This document shows positions 26,301-42,039 of a DNA stretch of 64,000 nucleotides, in pieces. Positions within the stretch are counted from its first letter, which is position 1; each line of letters begins with the position of its first letter. This DNA comes from Angiostrongylus vasorum (lineage: Eukaryota; Nematoda; Chromadorea; Rhabditida; Metastrongylidae). The translations under genes and the position numbers were made by a program. The stretch spans positions 62,001-126,000 of the forward strand of contig JADANN010000310.1 of assembly GCA_018806985.1 (NCBI GenBank). The letters run 5' to 3'. The notes under the pieces were generated by a model. That model saw only the letters and a program-made list of their open reading frames with translations. It was not told the DNA's origin and did no database searches.

Positions 26301-29300
26301 ATATGGTCAATTGTACATCTTTAAAACGAGGAAAGACAGGAAACAACTCAGCAAATTTCCACGACCTCCTGGTGATACTATTGAAAACAGCAAATTGTGA
26401 GTACTTAGATTGTACAGATTTTCTAATAGAATTTTTGAAATAGTTCTTTGGAGAATTATCTACTTTTAGTTACAGCAATTTCTTTTGATATGGAACCGTG
26501 GCACTCACCTTTAAATGCCGTTTCAGACTGCTCTTCCTCATTGATGATCAAAGCAGTATGAAGTAGTAACGATGTCGAAGATGGTTGGCCAAAATCACTG
26601 CCTTTCAGGCGAGAAGTGGAATAAGAAAGCAACAGATATATTGGAAACCAAAACTTGTTTCGTCATTCTTGATTTACATTGCTAATGGAAATGAAATACA
26701 CCAAGATTTCAACAAAGTACTACAAGAAAAAGGTTCGATCGATGGGATCGATCTCCGAGGCCCTGTAACACCAAGCCTTTCATTCCCACGGGGTCGGCAA
26801 ATTGGTACCAGACTTACCTGGGAAGATAGCATCACTAGCTCGATAGATCGATTGGCCACCGCGAGTCATTGTAAACGCCAGATATGCATATTCATTCCCT
26901 CCAACGATTAGTGAACTCAAATGCATGGCACATCCCTCAAGGATTGATCAACCCCGAGAGTTTTATCCCTTATTCTTTAAGAAAAAGGTTGCGCAATAAG
27001 CCACCAATACAGCAAAGCATTTTAGAATGTAGTGGAACAGTAAACTGTGGGTTGCTAGAGAGAACAATATTCCTGAAATTGATACAAAGTGAGAAAGTAC
27101 ACGAGTTTTGTAGACGAAAATGACTCGCCAACGACTAGACTAGATGAGTAGCAACAAAATTTCAGTGAATATTGGAGCTTCCTGCAAACGATGATTGAAC
27201 GTATGAATTACTGCAAACGAAGAAATAAAGGATAAAGCTCTCGGCGTTGATCAATCCGAGGGGGAATGCGCCACACATCCAATTTCAATAGCCATCACTG
27301 GAGGTGATTAAATGCATATCTGGCCTTTACAACGACGCGGTGGCTCACCGATGTAACGAACCAGTGCTGCTATCCTCCCAGACAAGTCTAGTGCCAATTT
27401 GCCGACCCCAGAGGGTTGGACTGCTTGGCGAGCCTTGGGCACGGGGATCGATCCCACGTGTATTGCAGGGCGGCGCCTCCGACCACTGCGCTACACATGC
27501 CACAAATACATGTGGAACCCGATGACTTCAAAGCCTGTTTCTATAAGCTCCTATAATAAGCGATGACAGCATAAATGTGAACAGCTAATATAGAATTAAT
27601 TAGTAGTCTAAAATACCCACAATGTAAGGAGATTTCCTAACACTGGCAATGAAATGTCGGTGATTCCACAAGGAAACAAGACCTAATAATCAGATTACAG
27701 TTTATAAAGATTGTTTACGAAGAATAAATAAAGAGTGGTGTAGCACTTTGCAAAAGTTATTCTTGACTCTTACATTTTTTAGCGCTCCAGCGAGAACTTT
27801 AGTATCCAAAATAATAGGAAACATGGCATGAAAGTTCTTCTTCCATTCAGTGTACGTTGCTGAATTCTACTCATTAACGTAATTAGCGATCCATAAAGGA
27901 ACAAATATCCCTAAAAACATTTACGACAATGTGACTCATATAGTTCGTTTGTTTTCGATTGTTTCGATCCTTCTGTAGCCGAATAGTTTATTATTCTCAA
28001 TGATTTCTCATTCGTTCCGTGGATAAAATAGGATTGAGACTTTTGTTAATGCCAAAAGTACCAAAATATAGCTATTTTGGTGGCATTTCGAACAAGATGT
28101 GTGAAATACGACTCATTCAGGATGCGATGTGAAACGAGTGTTCCTCCTACGAATACAGTTACCACCGCTTAGGAGTTCATCATTTTCGTACCAAACACTA
28201 GTCAAGAACAAACCAATACTATAAAAAGCCACTTTCCTGGAAAAGATCCTGTCGTAAGGCAGCGGAAATTTCACCCACATACGCGCCGGCGATAGCTCTT
28301 GTGGTGACAGCCAGGAGAAACCCTGATTCGCCTATCTCGGAATTCCAGTGAAGAATTCGCTCCACAAGAAAAAAGAACAGCTACAATGCTCCGTGTTCCT
28401 TCCTACTACTCTGTGAGACTGTAAGAAGTGAGACTATCGGTGAGAGGAGATGAAATATCGAGTTACGACGAATGTCATTTCCTGTGGAGCTTAAAGGCGG
28501 ATTGCTACTAATACCTACCTATTTTAGAATCTGTGGACTACGTCAGGCTCAGCAATAAAAATAAAAGAAGCCTATGACATGCTGGTGAATTGGTTTGCCT
28601 TACGTTATCCATCACGTTAACTTGCACCAGATTCCAACATTCCGTTCAATCAACGTCTCTTTCTGAACTTCGCCTCAAAATAAGATCATGCTATCAATTA
28701 CTACTGATCTCTTTGTCTGGAGGAGGAGAAATTAGAAGAGCAAAGCTCTTGGCGTTGACCAATCCCTGAGGGATGCGCCATGCATTAGACTTCATTAAAC
28801 ATCGTTGAAGGTGATTGAATGCATATTTAGCCCTTATAATTACTTGCGGTGGCCTAGCGATGCATCGTGCCAGTACTACTATCCTCCTAGACAAGTCTGG
28901 TACTAAACTGCGGACCCTGGAGGGATGGAAGGCTTGGTGAGCCATGGGTGCTGGGATCGATCCCACGTGTTTATTGCAGGGCGGCCCCGACCACTGCGTC
29001 ACACGCGGGGACAAATTAGAAACGTCTTACTATCAGCTGGAATAATTTGTTTGCAATGAAAATCTTGTGCACATTTCGTGTCAGAGAACTCAATGTAAAA
29101 CTTTAAATGACGAAAGGTGGATGAAGAACCAAGAATTTTGGAACGGAAGACCAAAAACAGAGTGGAGCCGCACTATTTTGTCCATAATTTACTTATTTAT
29201 TTCATTTCTGCGAATGGTCGAAAGCGGAAGATCAGTGATTAGAGATGTGACCCAATAATACGTGCACAGTCACTGGTTCCATTTCAGCGCAAAACAACAA

Positions 29301-32300
29301 AGCCTCCGAGGTAGGCAAATCGATAGCAGACTTGGCATGTAAAAGCTCTCTCAGATCCACAATCGCTGATGCCTTAGTGTGGTGGAGACCTGGAAACGTC
29401 TTAGCACAGTTATTTCAGGATTCCAGGGCAAATTCCAGTACTCAACGACATCCATAAAAGGGATCGAAATCCTCGAGCTACAGTCGAAACACTTTGCTAT
29501 TGAGAGGCGAGGCGAAGAGGCTTGATGGACCATTCGAAGTATGTTTTTTTAAAAATAATGACAGGATTCACAACATTAAGGCAGGCCTAGCACCTTCGAT
29601 ATTCAGATTGGTATAGACTAAAAGCGAATCACAGATGTGCCGCTCATATTGATATGGATGATAATAAGGATAGAACCCAATCCAAAGGAATGCAAGCGCC
29701 GCCTAGTTAGACCAGTAATAAAGGGAGCAGACATGTGTATATCTCACTCCATCAGATCTATTCGCATCTGGAAACGACTTGTATGTCACAGATTGGCACC
29801 AGCAGTCGTGACCAATTAGGAATCAGAACCCTTTTAAGAGACGAAACGAAAAGTGGGCCAGGGTTCTCAACCTTCGTAATGAAAGATCTACCAATTCCAA
29901 AGTACATCCTTTCAAAAACGAATCCAAAATAAATTCAAATGTTAAAGTTTCCCTCAAGTACGTACCTGGTAAGTCAGCCTCAAAACAATTATAGATATAC
30001 AGAAGATCCAGTAAACAATTATGGCCAACGATTGGAAGTTTCCGACTACAAATGTGAGAGAATATCTGAGATACTCCACTGACCTCGTCGAATAACCTAG
30101 AAATCAAGTAATCAGAATCTCTTCAAACAGGGGCTGGTATATCATGTTATGCCTTCAGGCATGAATTGGTTGCTCTCAGCCGAATCGTTTTAGGGATGCC
30201 TCTTTTTGTAAGACAAGTCAAGAGAAGGCTGACTTACAACGACCGACAACAGAGGTGTAGTCAAAGAATGAACCATTGGAATTTCCCTACCACTAACACA
30301 TTTGATAATCTTAAAATACAAGACGAACTACATTTGTCTAATGGTGAATATAAGGAAGCAAAACATAACGTATAATAACAGAAGTAAACAATCATACCTC
30401 CTAAGAGATTCCTCCCGTCTATGCAATCTCTCTTCATCGTCTGGATGACCAAACATCAGTGGACGCCTTCCCACGTATAACTAAATGGAGAAAAAGGAAA
30501 CTAAGTTGACGAAGCAAACGTTTCTAATATCACTAGTACAACACAATGGCACTAATACAATTATCAAATTTATGTCTCACAAAGCAGGGCACGCGTACAG
30601 CGCAGTGGTCGGAGGCGCCTTGAAATGCAAACGGGACCGATCCCCGCACCCCATGCTCACCAAGCCCTCCATCCCTGCAGAGTCGCCAAATTGGTGCCAG
30701 ATGCATGAGAGGATAGTAGCACTGGCTCTACACATCGGTAGGCCACGGTGAGTCATTGTAAGAGCCATATATGCATTTAATCAGCTCCATAAATGCTTAA
30801 ATGAAGTCGAGTGCATGGCGCATCCCTCAGGAATTGATCAACGCCGACAGCTTTATCCTTTGTTCTTTATGTCTCACAAAAACTAACTCGTTTGGCTTCA
30901 TCATGTGTTCGAAGCGGTTATGAATACCTTCGTCTTGTAATATACTGACGCCAGAATGAAAGAAAACCTATTTGTTGATAGCAAAAATCCGAATCACTTC
31001 CGCACACTTCCGAGTGATACAATTCAAGGATATTAGGCTAATCGATGTACAGAACAAAAATTAAAAATGCGTAGAAGAAAACTGGACAACTCCTACGTTG
31101 ATAACGAATGTATCCAGCAAAGCCTTCCAATGGTTTAGAGCCCCATAGTAGCTGCGAGGGTTTTTTTGGATGTCGACCTGCGATGTATAGCTGAAGGATT
31201 CATCCCCCCTCCCCCCCGCAGGATCTCCGAAGCTGAGGAGTCCGGCGTTTCCACCAGGGAACCGAGCTAGGACTAAACTAGTACCGGGATCCACCACCGT
31301 TCTGGTATCAAACTAGTTGCATGGTGGCAAATCTCCCTCCGATACAGCAAGGGCGGCGACTGCCTGTGGTGGTGACTACTTGGAGCAGACTTTGGCCTAG
31401 CTGACCTCGGGACTTCAGGGAACCCAGTGACCTCGGGACTTTGAAAAGTACAGTAGCTTATTCACTGGTGCCGAGACTAAGGCAAAATCGACTTTGGGGA
31501 CTGAATACAAGCTTTGCTGCCGCTACAACAGAGTCTTAGGTTTTTATTTACATGTAAAACCCATTTGAAAAAAGCGTGGCTATTAAATACTCCGCTCTCG
31601 TTTACTTTCTATTCGAAGAAGCTTACCAGAGTTCTTTCCTCGTCAATGTGAAATTCCAAACCAGGGAATTCTTCTGATAAAGCAAAGGTCATTACCACTT
31701 CCTCTAATGAGTTCAAGGGTCGATCCCACAAGCATTTCTCAAATGCATAACCCTTATCGCCGTTTCGAAACAATTCGATGATTATGGGACGCTTCTGACA
31801 ATTGATATCGTTGGAATACTCAAATGGAAGAATATCACTTTCGTTAATCTATAAAACTGATTGTGATTTTGGAGAATAACCATTTAGTAGCCTAACGGAG
31901 AAACTAAAAAAATACCATTTCGCATACAATTTGTCCTCTGAGTGTTTGCATTCGCTCACTTAGACCGTGCTCAAATAGACTAAACGACAAGGAGCTATAT
32001 TTTTCACATTATTGTACTGCTAAAATACAACTACAATGCTGAGAAAAAAGGTGGTCGGAAAGGGAAAGAAAGGCGAAACGAAGGACCCGCATGGTGTGGT
32101 GGTGAACACGTTAGAACCGCGGAAAGTGTAACAACAAGGTTCGATCCCCCCATCGAAAACACCTGTGGTCCGGAGTTTTACAAATATCTCAGCATGGTTG
32201 CAGTTGTATTTCACATTATACCCTGCCCATCCCAATAGTTTACCGTCTCATCGTGGATGGGAGGCGTTCCTGGGTGTCGGGTTGCGATGTGCAGCGGGGT

Positions 32301-33639
32301 GATTCACCACCCCCAGCAGGGTGCCCCAAGCTGAGAAGTAGTCCGGCGTTTCCATCAGGAAGCCTATCTAAGAGTAAAGCAATGCCAGGATCTACCACCA
32401 TGCTGGTATCAAACTAGTCGCATGGTGGAAAATCTCCCTCTGATTCACAACAGCGGCGAATGCATGTGGTGGTGACGACCTGGGGCAGACTTTGGCTAGG
32501 CTGACCTCGGGACTCAAAGGAACCACAATGGCTAAACCAGCAAAACTCGGAAAAAAGTGGAAATTATGCTGGGGTCCACACAACCAGTGAAGACGGGCCA
32601 TTTAAGTATCCAAATATCATACCCTGCCACGAAAAAAGAATAGGCAGTACACGAAAAGTGATTAAACCTCTACAGTTGCCACTTACTCAAAATCGTAGTC
32701 GCCGCTTAGAATTTTATCCCGCAATTTCCCCAACTCCGTCTGATTGCAATACGTGACGCCTTCAACGACGAACTAAAAAACATAAACTGGTCTTTGAGAA
32801 AGACTCCACTACTGGTAACTGGTAAAAGTATTATTCAACAAACCTTTTTTGAAATCAAATCCATGTCGAGCTAGAAAGTGAAGAGCAGACGGTGAAATGG
32901 AGAACTCCTGTTTAGAGGTCCGTTTGAAGACGCTAATGCAGAAAACGTCCACTCTGTACCTATAATTGTAAAAATCGTTATTCAAAATAGTCGCATTCCA
33001 ATTGCTATTACATGCAAGCATTTCGTATGTCATCTACTTGGATACTTCGATAGTCCGTCCCCACTGGTTGCGCGGGCTCCAAGCATAATCTCCATTTTTA
33101 CGGAGTTTTGCCAATTTGGCCATTGTGGTCCTCTGGGCTCTCGAGGTCAGCGTAGTCAAAGCCTGTTACAGGTCTTCACCACCACAGGCAGTCGCCGCCC
33201 TTGTGGATTAGAGGGAGATTTGCCAACATACAACTTGTTTGATACCAGCACGGTGCTGGATCCTGGTATCCGTTTAGTCTTAGTTTGGCTTTTTTTATGG
33301 AATATCGGACTCCTCAGCCTGGAAGATCTTGCCGGAGGATGAATCCCTGCTGTTGTAGCTCGCCTCCCAACACCAAGGTACACCTCCCTAACCACAATGA
33401 GGCGGTAAACCATTGGAAGGATGTTGTCATTTATCTGAATGAAATGTCTTTTGTGCTTCCAAACCTTTTAGATCTGAATCCACTTCCACATTCTCTGAAG
33501 AAAGCCAACCCTAACTGGCATGGCGGAAATCGGCGAATGGCATCACATAGTTTCCTGTAGCGCTCACTCGGTGTGTCAAACAGTGACATCCCATCCTTTC
33601 CCGAAAATGCTGGCAAACCCAGAAATTCGAAATCCACAG
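14386..33639 (-). CDS. PARN/PNLDC1-family 3' exoribonuclease with C-terminal membrane anchor
   Basis: A DEDDh deadenylase-family exonuclease that trims RNA 3' ends; PNLDC1/PARN-1 members mature piRNAs. Exons in transcript order: 33465-33639, 32844-32959, 32687-32772, 31916-31979, 31627-31848, 30398-30480, 29966-30096, 27774-27857, 22512-22673, 18250-18474, 17405-17551, 17254-17339, 16179-16281, 15154-15218, 14802-14926, 14577-14720, 14386-14467. Catalytic Asp/Glu are in VDFEFLG (exon 1), the third Asp in VGHNCLLD (exon 7), and His/Asp in YHNAAFD (exon 10). FPIILDTK (exon 8) is also family-typical, and an RRM-like part follows. The last exon encodes KVALILPVFLAVMFWYA, then a basic tail ending NHEL. 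The first coding exon, with the ATG, was not found. Most joins agree in phase; conflicts at exons 2/3, 11/12 and 13/14 lie by A or T runs. The exon-9 acceptor is poor, and membership of the last four exons is inferred. TE-filled introns stretch it to 19 kb. Confidence 0.85.
17615..18025 (-). repeat. SINE2 copies in a PARN intron
   Basis: SINE2 is a tRNA-like repeat: a GGTGTGGTGGTGAACGCG head, a GTTCGATCCCC-type B box, and a tail that reads CAAATATCTCAGCATCATTG then CCCTGCCGTTAAAAAAGA. Here one long inverted copy (17615-17930) adjoins a second tail fragment (17930-18025). Confidence 0.7.
18965..20405 (+). mobile_element. RTE-type LINE, degenerate copy B
   Basis: From about 19136 it matches 4424-5697 of copy A almost base for base, including the same disabled reading frames (SYVYLGREI near 19868). 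Upstream of 19136 the two copies are clearly diverged. It lies in the PARN intron between exons 9 and 10, on the strand opposite to the gene. Confidence 0.8.
20406..21665 (+). mobile_element. RTE-type LINE, degenerate copy C
   Basis: Sequence returns abruptly to an upstream RT position (NRIDRTPDEGQPCEQAGF-like near 20430) and runs again through the RT 3' half. A 134-codon ORF at 20881-21285 contains CSSYVSLGRQINI and PTFRFHIVPALTYESESW. Identity to copies A and B is much lower. The 3' end lies near 21665. Confidence 0.75.
21666..22511. other. PARN intron remainder
   Basis: This is non-coding apart from a minus-strand ORF at 22140-22250 (IKCNKFTRALINTLATNG). That ORF follows a plausible acceptor, but its phase does not fit between PARN exons 9 and 10. 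I leave it unassigned. Confidence 0.3.
23151..24840 (-). mobile_element. Penelope-like element, RT to 3' terminal repeat
   Basis: Read on the minus strand and across frameshifts: FDVTVLYTNIS (RT motif A), GLAMGQRLAPSLA (motif B), YCRYIDDCFVIF (motif C, about 24340-24380), then the GIY-YIG region SSGTIYLISCNTCGDEY (about 23750) and a hammerhead-bearing terminal repeat (23151-23288). Motif order is that of PLEs. It is disabled by several stops and sits in the PARN intron between exons 8 and 9, sense to that gene. Confidence 0.85.
23238..23276 (-). ncRNA. Hammerhead-like motif in PLE end
   Basis: The minus strand reads CUGAAGA, a GGC/GCC stem with a different loop from the 1102 copy, then GAAACGUC. 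Loop and stem bases change while the core does not. The helix I pairing is weak here. Confidence 0.45.
24845..25392 (+). mobile_element. Penelope-like element, second 3' end in opposite orientation
   Basis: The plus strand encodes a GIY-YIG tail beginning IPLGTHRIQKHTGDDFDIKV, stop near 25071, followed by the terminal repeat. The segment 25253-25390 is the inverted complement of 23151-23288. It abuts the 5' side of the minus-strand copy within a few bases. Confidence 0.8.
25262..25300 (+). ncRNA. Hammerhead-like motif in PLE end
   Basis: CUGAAGA, a GGC/GCC stem, then GAAACGUC. Helix I (AGGCU with AUCUA) is poor. It is the inverted partner of the motif at 23238. Confidence 0.45.
25430..25625 (+). 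repeat. SINE2
   Basis: Head GTAGTGGTGAACCCGTTATCC, a tRNA-like GTTCGGTCCCC, and the tail CAGCACCATTGTGGTTATATT followed by an AGAATAGGCAGTAGAC end. Confidence 0.75.
25680..25960 (-). repeat. SINE2
   Basis: An inverted copy about 55 bp from the plus-strand copy at 25430. It carries the complementary tail (ATGATGCTGAGATATTTAC) and the promoter-like region, with accumulated changes. Confidence 0.65.
25961..26734. other. PARN intron, no gene seen
   Basis: A-rich sequence without recognisable repeats or exons. Confidence 0.3.
26735..26995 (+). repeat. SINE1
   Basis: The tRNA-like head is truncated or degraded, but the body (CACGGGGTCGGCAAATTGG, GAGTCATTGTAAACGCC) and the CATCCCTCAAGGATTGATCA tail are clear. 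Confidence 0.75.
27235..27510 (-). repeat. SINE1
   Basis: A full-length copy. The minus strand starts at GTGGCATGTGTAGCGCAGTG and contains the B-box-like GGGATCGATCCC; the tail ends at GAGAGCTTTATCC. Confidence 0.8.
28733..29012 (-). repeat. SINE1
   Basis: A near full-length copy with head, B-box-like GGGATCGATCCCA and CCCTCAGGGATTGGTCAACG tail. Confidence 0.8.
29240..29500 (+). repeat. SINE3, degraded
   Basis: Body blocks such as GCCTCCGAGGTAGGCAAAT and TTTCAGGATTCCAGGGCAAAT align with the copies at 51746 and 52590. The tRNA-like head is poorly kept. Confidence 0.5.
30588..30870 (+). repeat. SINE1, well-preserved copy
   Basis: The head GCGCAGTGGTCGGAGGCGCC, the B-box-like GGGACCGATCCC, the complete body and the GACAGCTTTATCCTTTGTTC tail are all present. 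Confidence 0.8.
31145..31470 (+). repeat. LINE-tailed short repeat (family R), truncated
   Basis: The body (GATGTATAGCTGAAGGATTC, a C-rich run, CCTGTGGTGGTGA) is present, but the hairpin tail is missing. Confidence 0.65.
32000..32231 (+). repeat. SINE2
   Basis: Head ATGGTGTGGTGGTGAACACG, a tRNA-like GGTTCGATCCCCC, and a tail with CAAATATCTCAGCATGGTTG. It ends at CCCTGCCCATCCC, directly against the next repeat. Confidence 0.75.
32232..32625 (+). repeat. LINE-tailed short repeat (family R)
   Basis: A full-length copy that starts at AATAGTTTACCGTCTCATCG and ends with GGGTCC...GGGCC and AAGTATCCAAATATC. It is fused to the SINE2 copy on its left and inverted relative to 33045-33425. Confidence 0.7.
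33045..33425 (-). repeat. LINE-tailed short repeat (family R)
   Basis: A full-length inverted copy lying between PARN exons 1 and 2. With 32232-32625 it forms a long inverted repeat around PARN exons 2 and 3. Confidence 0.7.
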
Positions 33640-34065
33640 CTAAACTTTGATTATACCATTTAATGAATCTCTTCTTCACTACGTTAGAACCTTTTCTTGT
33701 TTCGTTATGGCTAAATTATCTTTTACTTCTTATCTCATTATTAACTTAAGAACAGTCCCTAATAAAGTGTAATTCTGAACAACTACGGACAAATATGGGA
33801 TTCTCGACAACCCTCTGTTCGCCTCAAATATCACCTTATACCATCATAATACCTATTATAACACTATCTTAATGACCACCACCCTAACACAGCTGTCTGT
33901 ACCTCGAGATTGCTACCGACTTATTTTAAAACTCGCGGTGACGATTAAAAAACCCATGCAAGAAACCAACCCTCAACCTTTACAATACATTGATCAAAAA
34001 AATGGTCTATTTATCTGCGAAAAAGAATCACACTCAGGCTCTGAAACATTCGAATAAAGAAAAGA

Positions 34066-34330
34066 AGGACAAACGTTGACCAATCATCGAGGGATGCGCC
34101 ATGCATTCGACTACAATACGCATCATTGGAGGTGAGTGAATGCATATCTCGCCTTTACAATTACTTGCGGTGGCCTACTGATGCATCGAGCCAGTGCCAC
34201 TACCTTCCCAGACAAATCCGGCACCAACTTGCCGACTCCGGAGGGACGGCAGGTTTGGTTGTCTTGGAGAGCAGGGATCGATGCCATGCGTATTTTAGCG
34301 CGCCTCCGACCACTGCGCTACATGCGCCCA
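34066..34330 (-). repeat. SINE1
   Basis: A near full-length copy between the KRR1 stop (34831) and the first recognised PARN exon (33639). On the minus strand it has GCGCAGTGGTCGGAGGCGC and the CATCCCTCGATGATTGG tail. Confidence 0.8.
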
Positions 34331-34830
34331 AAAACATTCGAATAATACTACCAAAGTAGCACTCATCGAAAAATGTTTCATTAAGACTACTGCTTTGAAA
34401 ACCGCCAATATTTCAACAAGCCTTGCGAAATCTTTTGATATGAAACATCAATGTAAAAGTGCTGAAATGGAACGATGTATAATACGAGAAACTAACAAAC
34501 AAATGTCGCATTTGTTATCGAATCCAGAATTTTCGGTAGTAATTGATGAAAATTCCATCGATTCACATTCACTGCCATTCTTAGATGTAAACTTGATCCT
34601 CGATCCTTGACTCTGAACTTTTCCTACAATTTTGCCTTGAAAAACGAATACCAATATAGGGATAATTAGATAGCCGAACAACTACTACATCAAGTAAAAG
34701 GCATCTAACTACTACAAAGCAATAACAATAATATTCTTCAGAAGAAAAAGGATTAACAATAAAATGTAAGTGACAAGGACAAGAAATCTTTTCTATACAG
34801 AAATTGACACTATGAAAAAAGCAAGTATTA

Positions 34831-40956
<6,126 letters not shown>

Positions 40957-40972
40957 CTGTAACACATAAAAG
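40957..40972 (-). promoter_or_regulatory. 3' splice acceptor abutting the KRR1 start codon
   Basis: The minus strand reads TTTTATGTGTTACAG directly before the ATG, so the 5' UTR would be a spliced leader alone. This is the usual arrangement for nematode trans-spliced mRNAs. No donor or upstream exon is evident. Confidence 0.55.
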
Positions 40973-41549
40973 GGGTGAACCTTACAAGAATCGTAGAACA
41001 CAGCTTACATATCGAGTAATTATAGTATCAGAATTAGTAAATCAAACAACTATCAAGCATTTTTCAACAACTGCAGCAAATGAGAATGGACTTAGCAGAC
41101 TAGTGAACTTTCTTAATTTAAATGAAAATCAGTAGACTCCAGATAACCCGGCAAGAGACAAGTCAATGTACTCTATCGCGATGATATCCTGATATTTTGA
41201 GTCTGGAGAACATATTTATTTGTCTTGTCATCGAAGCTCGTACTTCGAAAGCCAAAGCAGGCAAACAAGCAGCATATCGACGAAAAAGAGGGATCAACGG
41301 CCAAATAATAATAAGTAAAACCAATCGTCTTCACCAGGTACTAAACTAATATTACTTGAAATCGCTGGAGCTTACAAGGGAACGTTATGAGTGTGTGATT
41401 CGAGCGACATTTCCAAACAGAGCGCGCTATACCATCTCTTTGTTGTCCATTAAATTCTATGCCTCAACTCTTATCATTATGCTGATTTGACGACGAACAC
41501 AATCCAACCACCGTTTATCGAATCTCTAACTATATGCAAGAATCACCAC

Positions 41550-41669
41550 TTAATCTTCTGTTCGTTTAGTTTTTAATGAGAGTTTTGTTATGAAGCGAAT
41601 GCGATTCATGCTTCCTATGTACTCGAAAATTTGTAGCAGTAAGCAGTGGTGGATCTTGTAGGTAAGAAC
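41550..41669 (-). CDS. Candidate terminal exon upstream of KRR1
   Basis: A strong acceptor (TTTTTTTCAG) opens 39 codons and a stop, in phase 0: VLTYKIHHCLLLQIFEYIGS, then a basic end KTKRTED. It would be the last exon of a minus-strand gene about 590 bp upstream of KRR1. No further exon or family was recognised. Confidence 0.3.
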   Translation of the reverse strand, partial: VLTYKIHHCLLLQIFEYIGSMNRIRFITKLSLKTKRTED

Positions 41670-42039
41670 CTGAAAAAAATCGGGATAACAGGGTAGTGGG
41701 AAGATGCCCCAGTCTAGCTGCATCTGCTCTATCTGGATTGATCTAAAACACCCTTGCACATTCCCCAACTTTATAGTACGTATATTGTAGGGATACCTGT
41801 GTCTCAGTAAATGGGAAATCGCTTTTGCTTCAGGATTAAGGTCGTACTGGGGCTGCGCAACGCTGCCTTGCGACTAACTGGTATGAGATCTCTCCATGAG
41901 GAATATCCATTGTCCTCTTTGAGGAGGAATCCGTGACTTTCATAACGACAACGAGAATATTACTCGAACGAAAGATTTCAGTTTTATAGTAAAGAGATAT
42001 TTTTTGACCTGAAAGAGACACAACACTTTTTCATAGAAA

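Noticed and set aside
34448..34681. First PARN exon upstream of 33639
   Set aside because: None of the minus-strand segments between 33650 and 34830 gives a start codon, PARN-like N-terminal residues and the needed phase, so the first exon stays unassigned.
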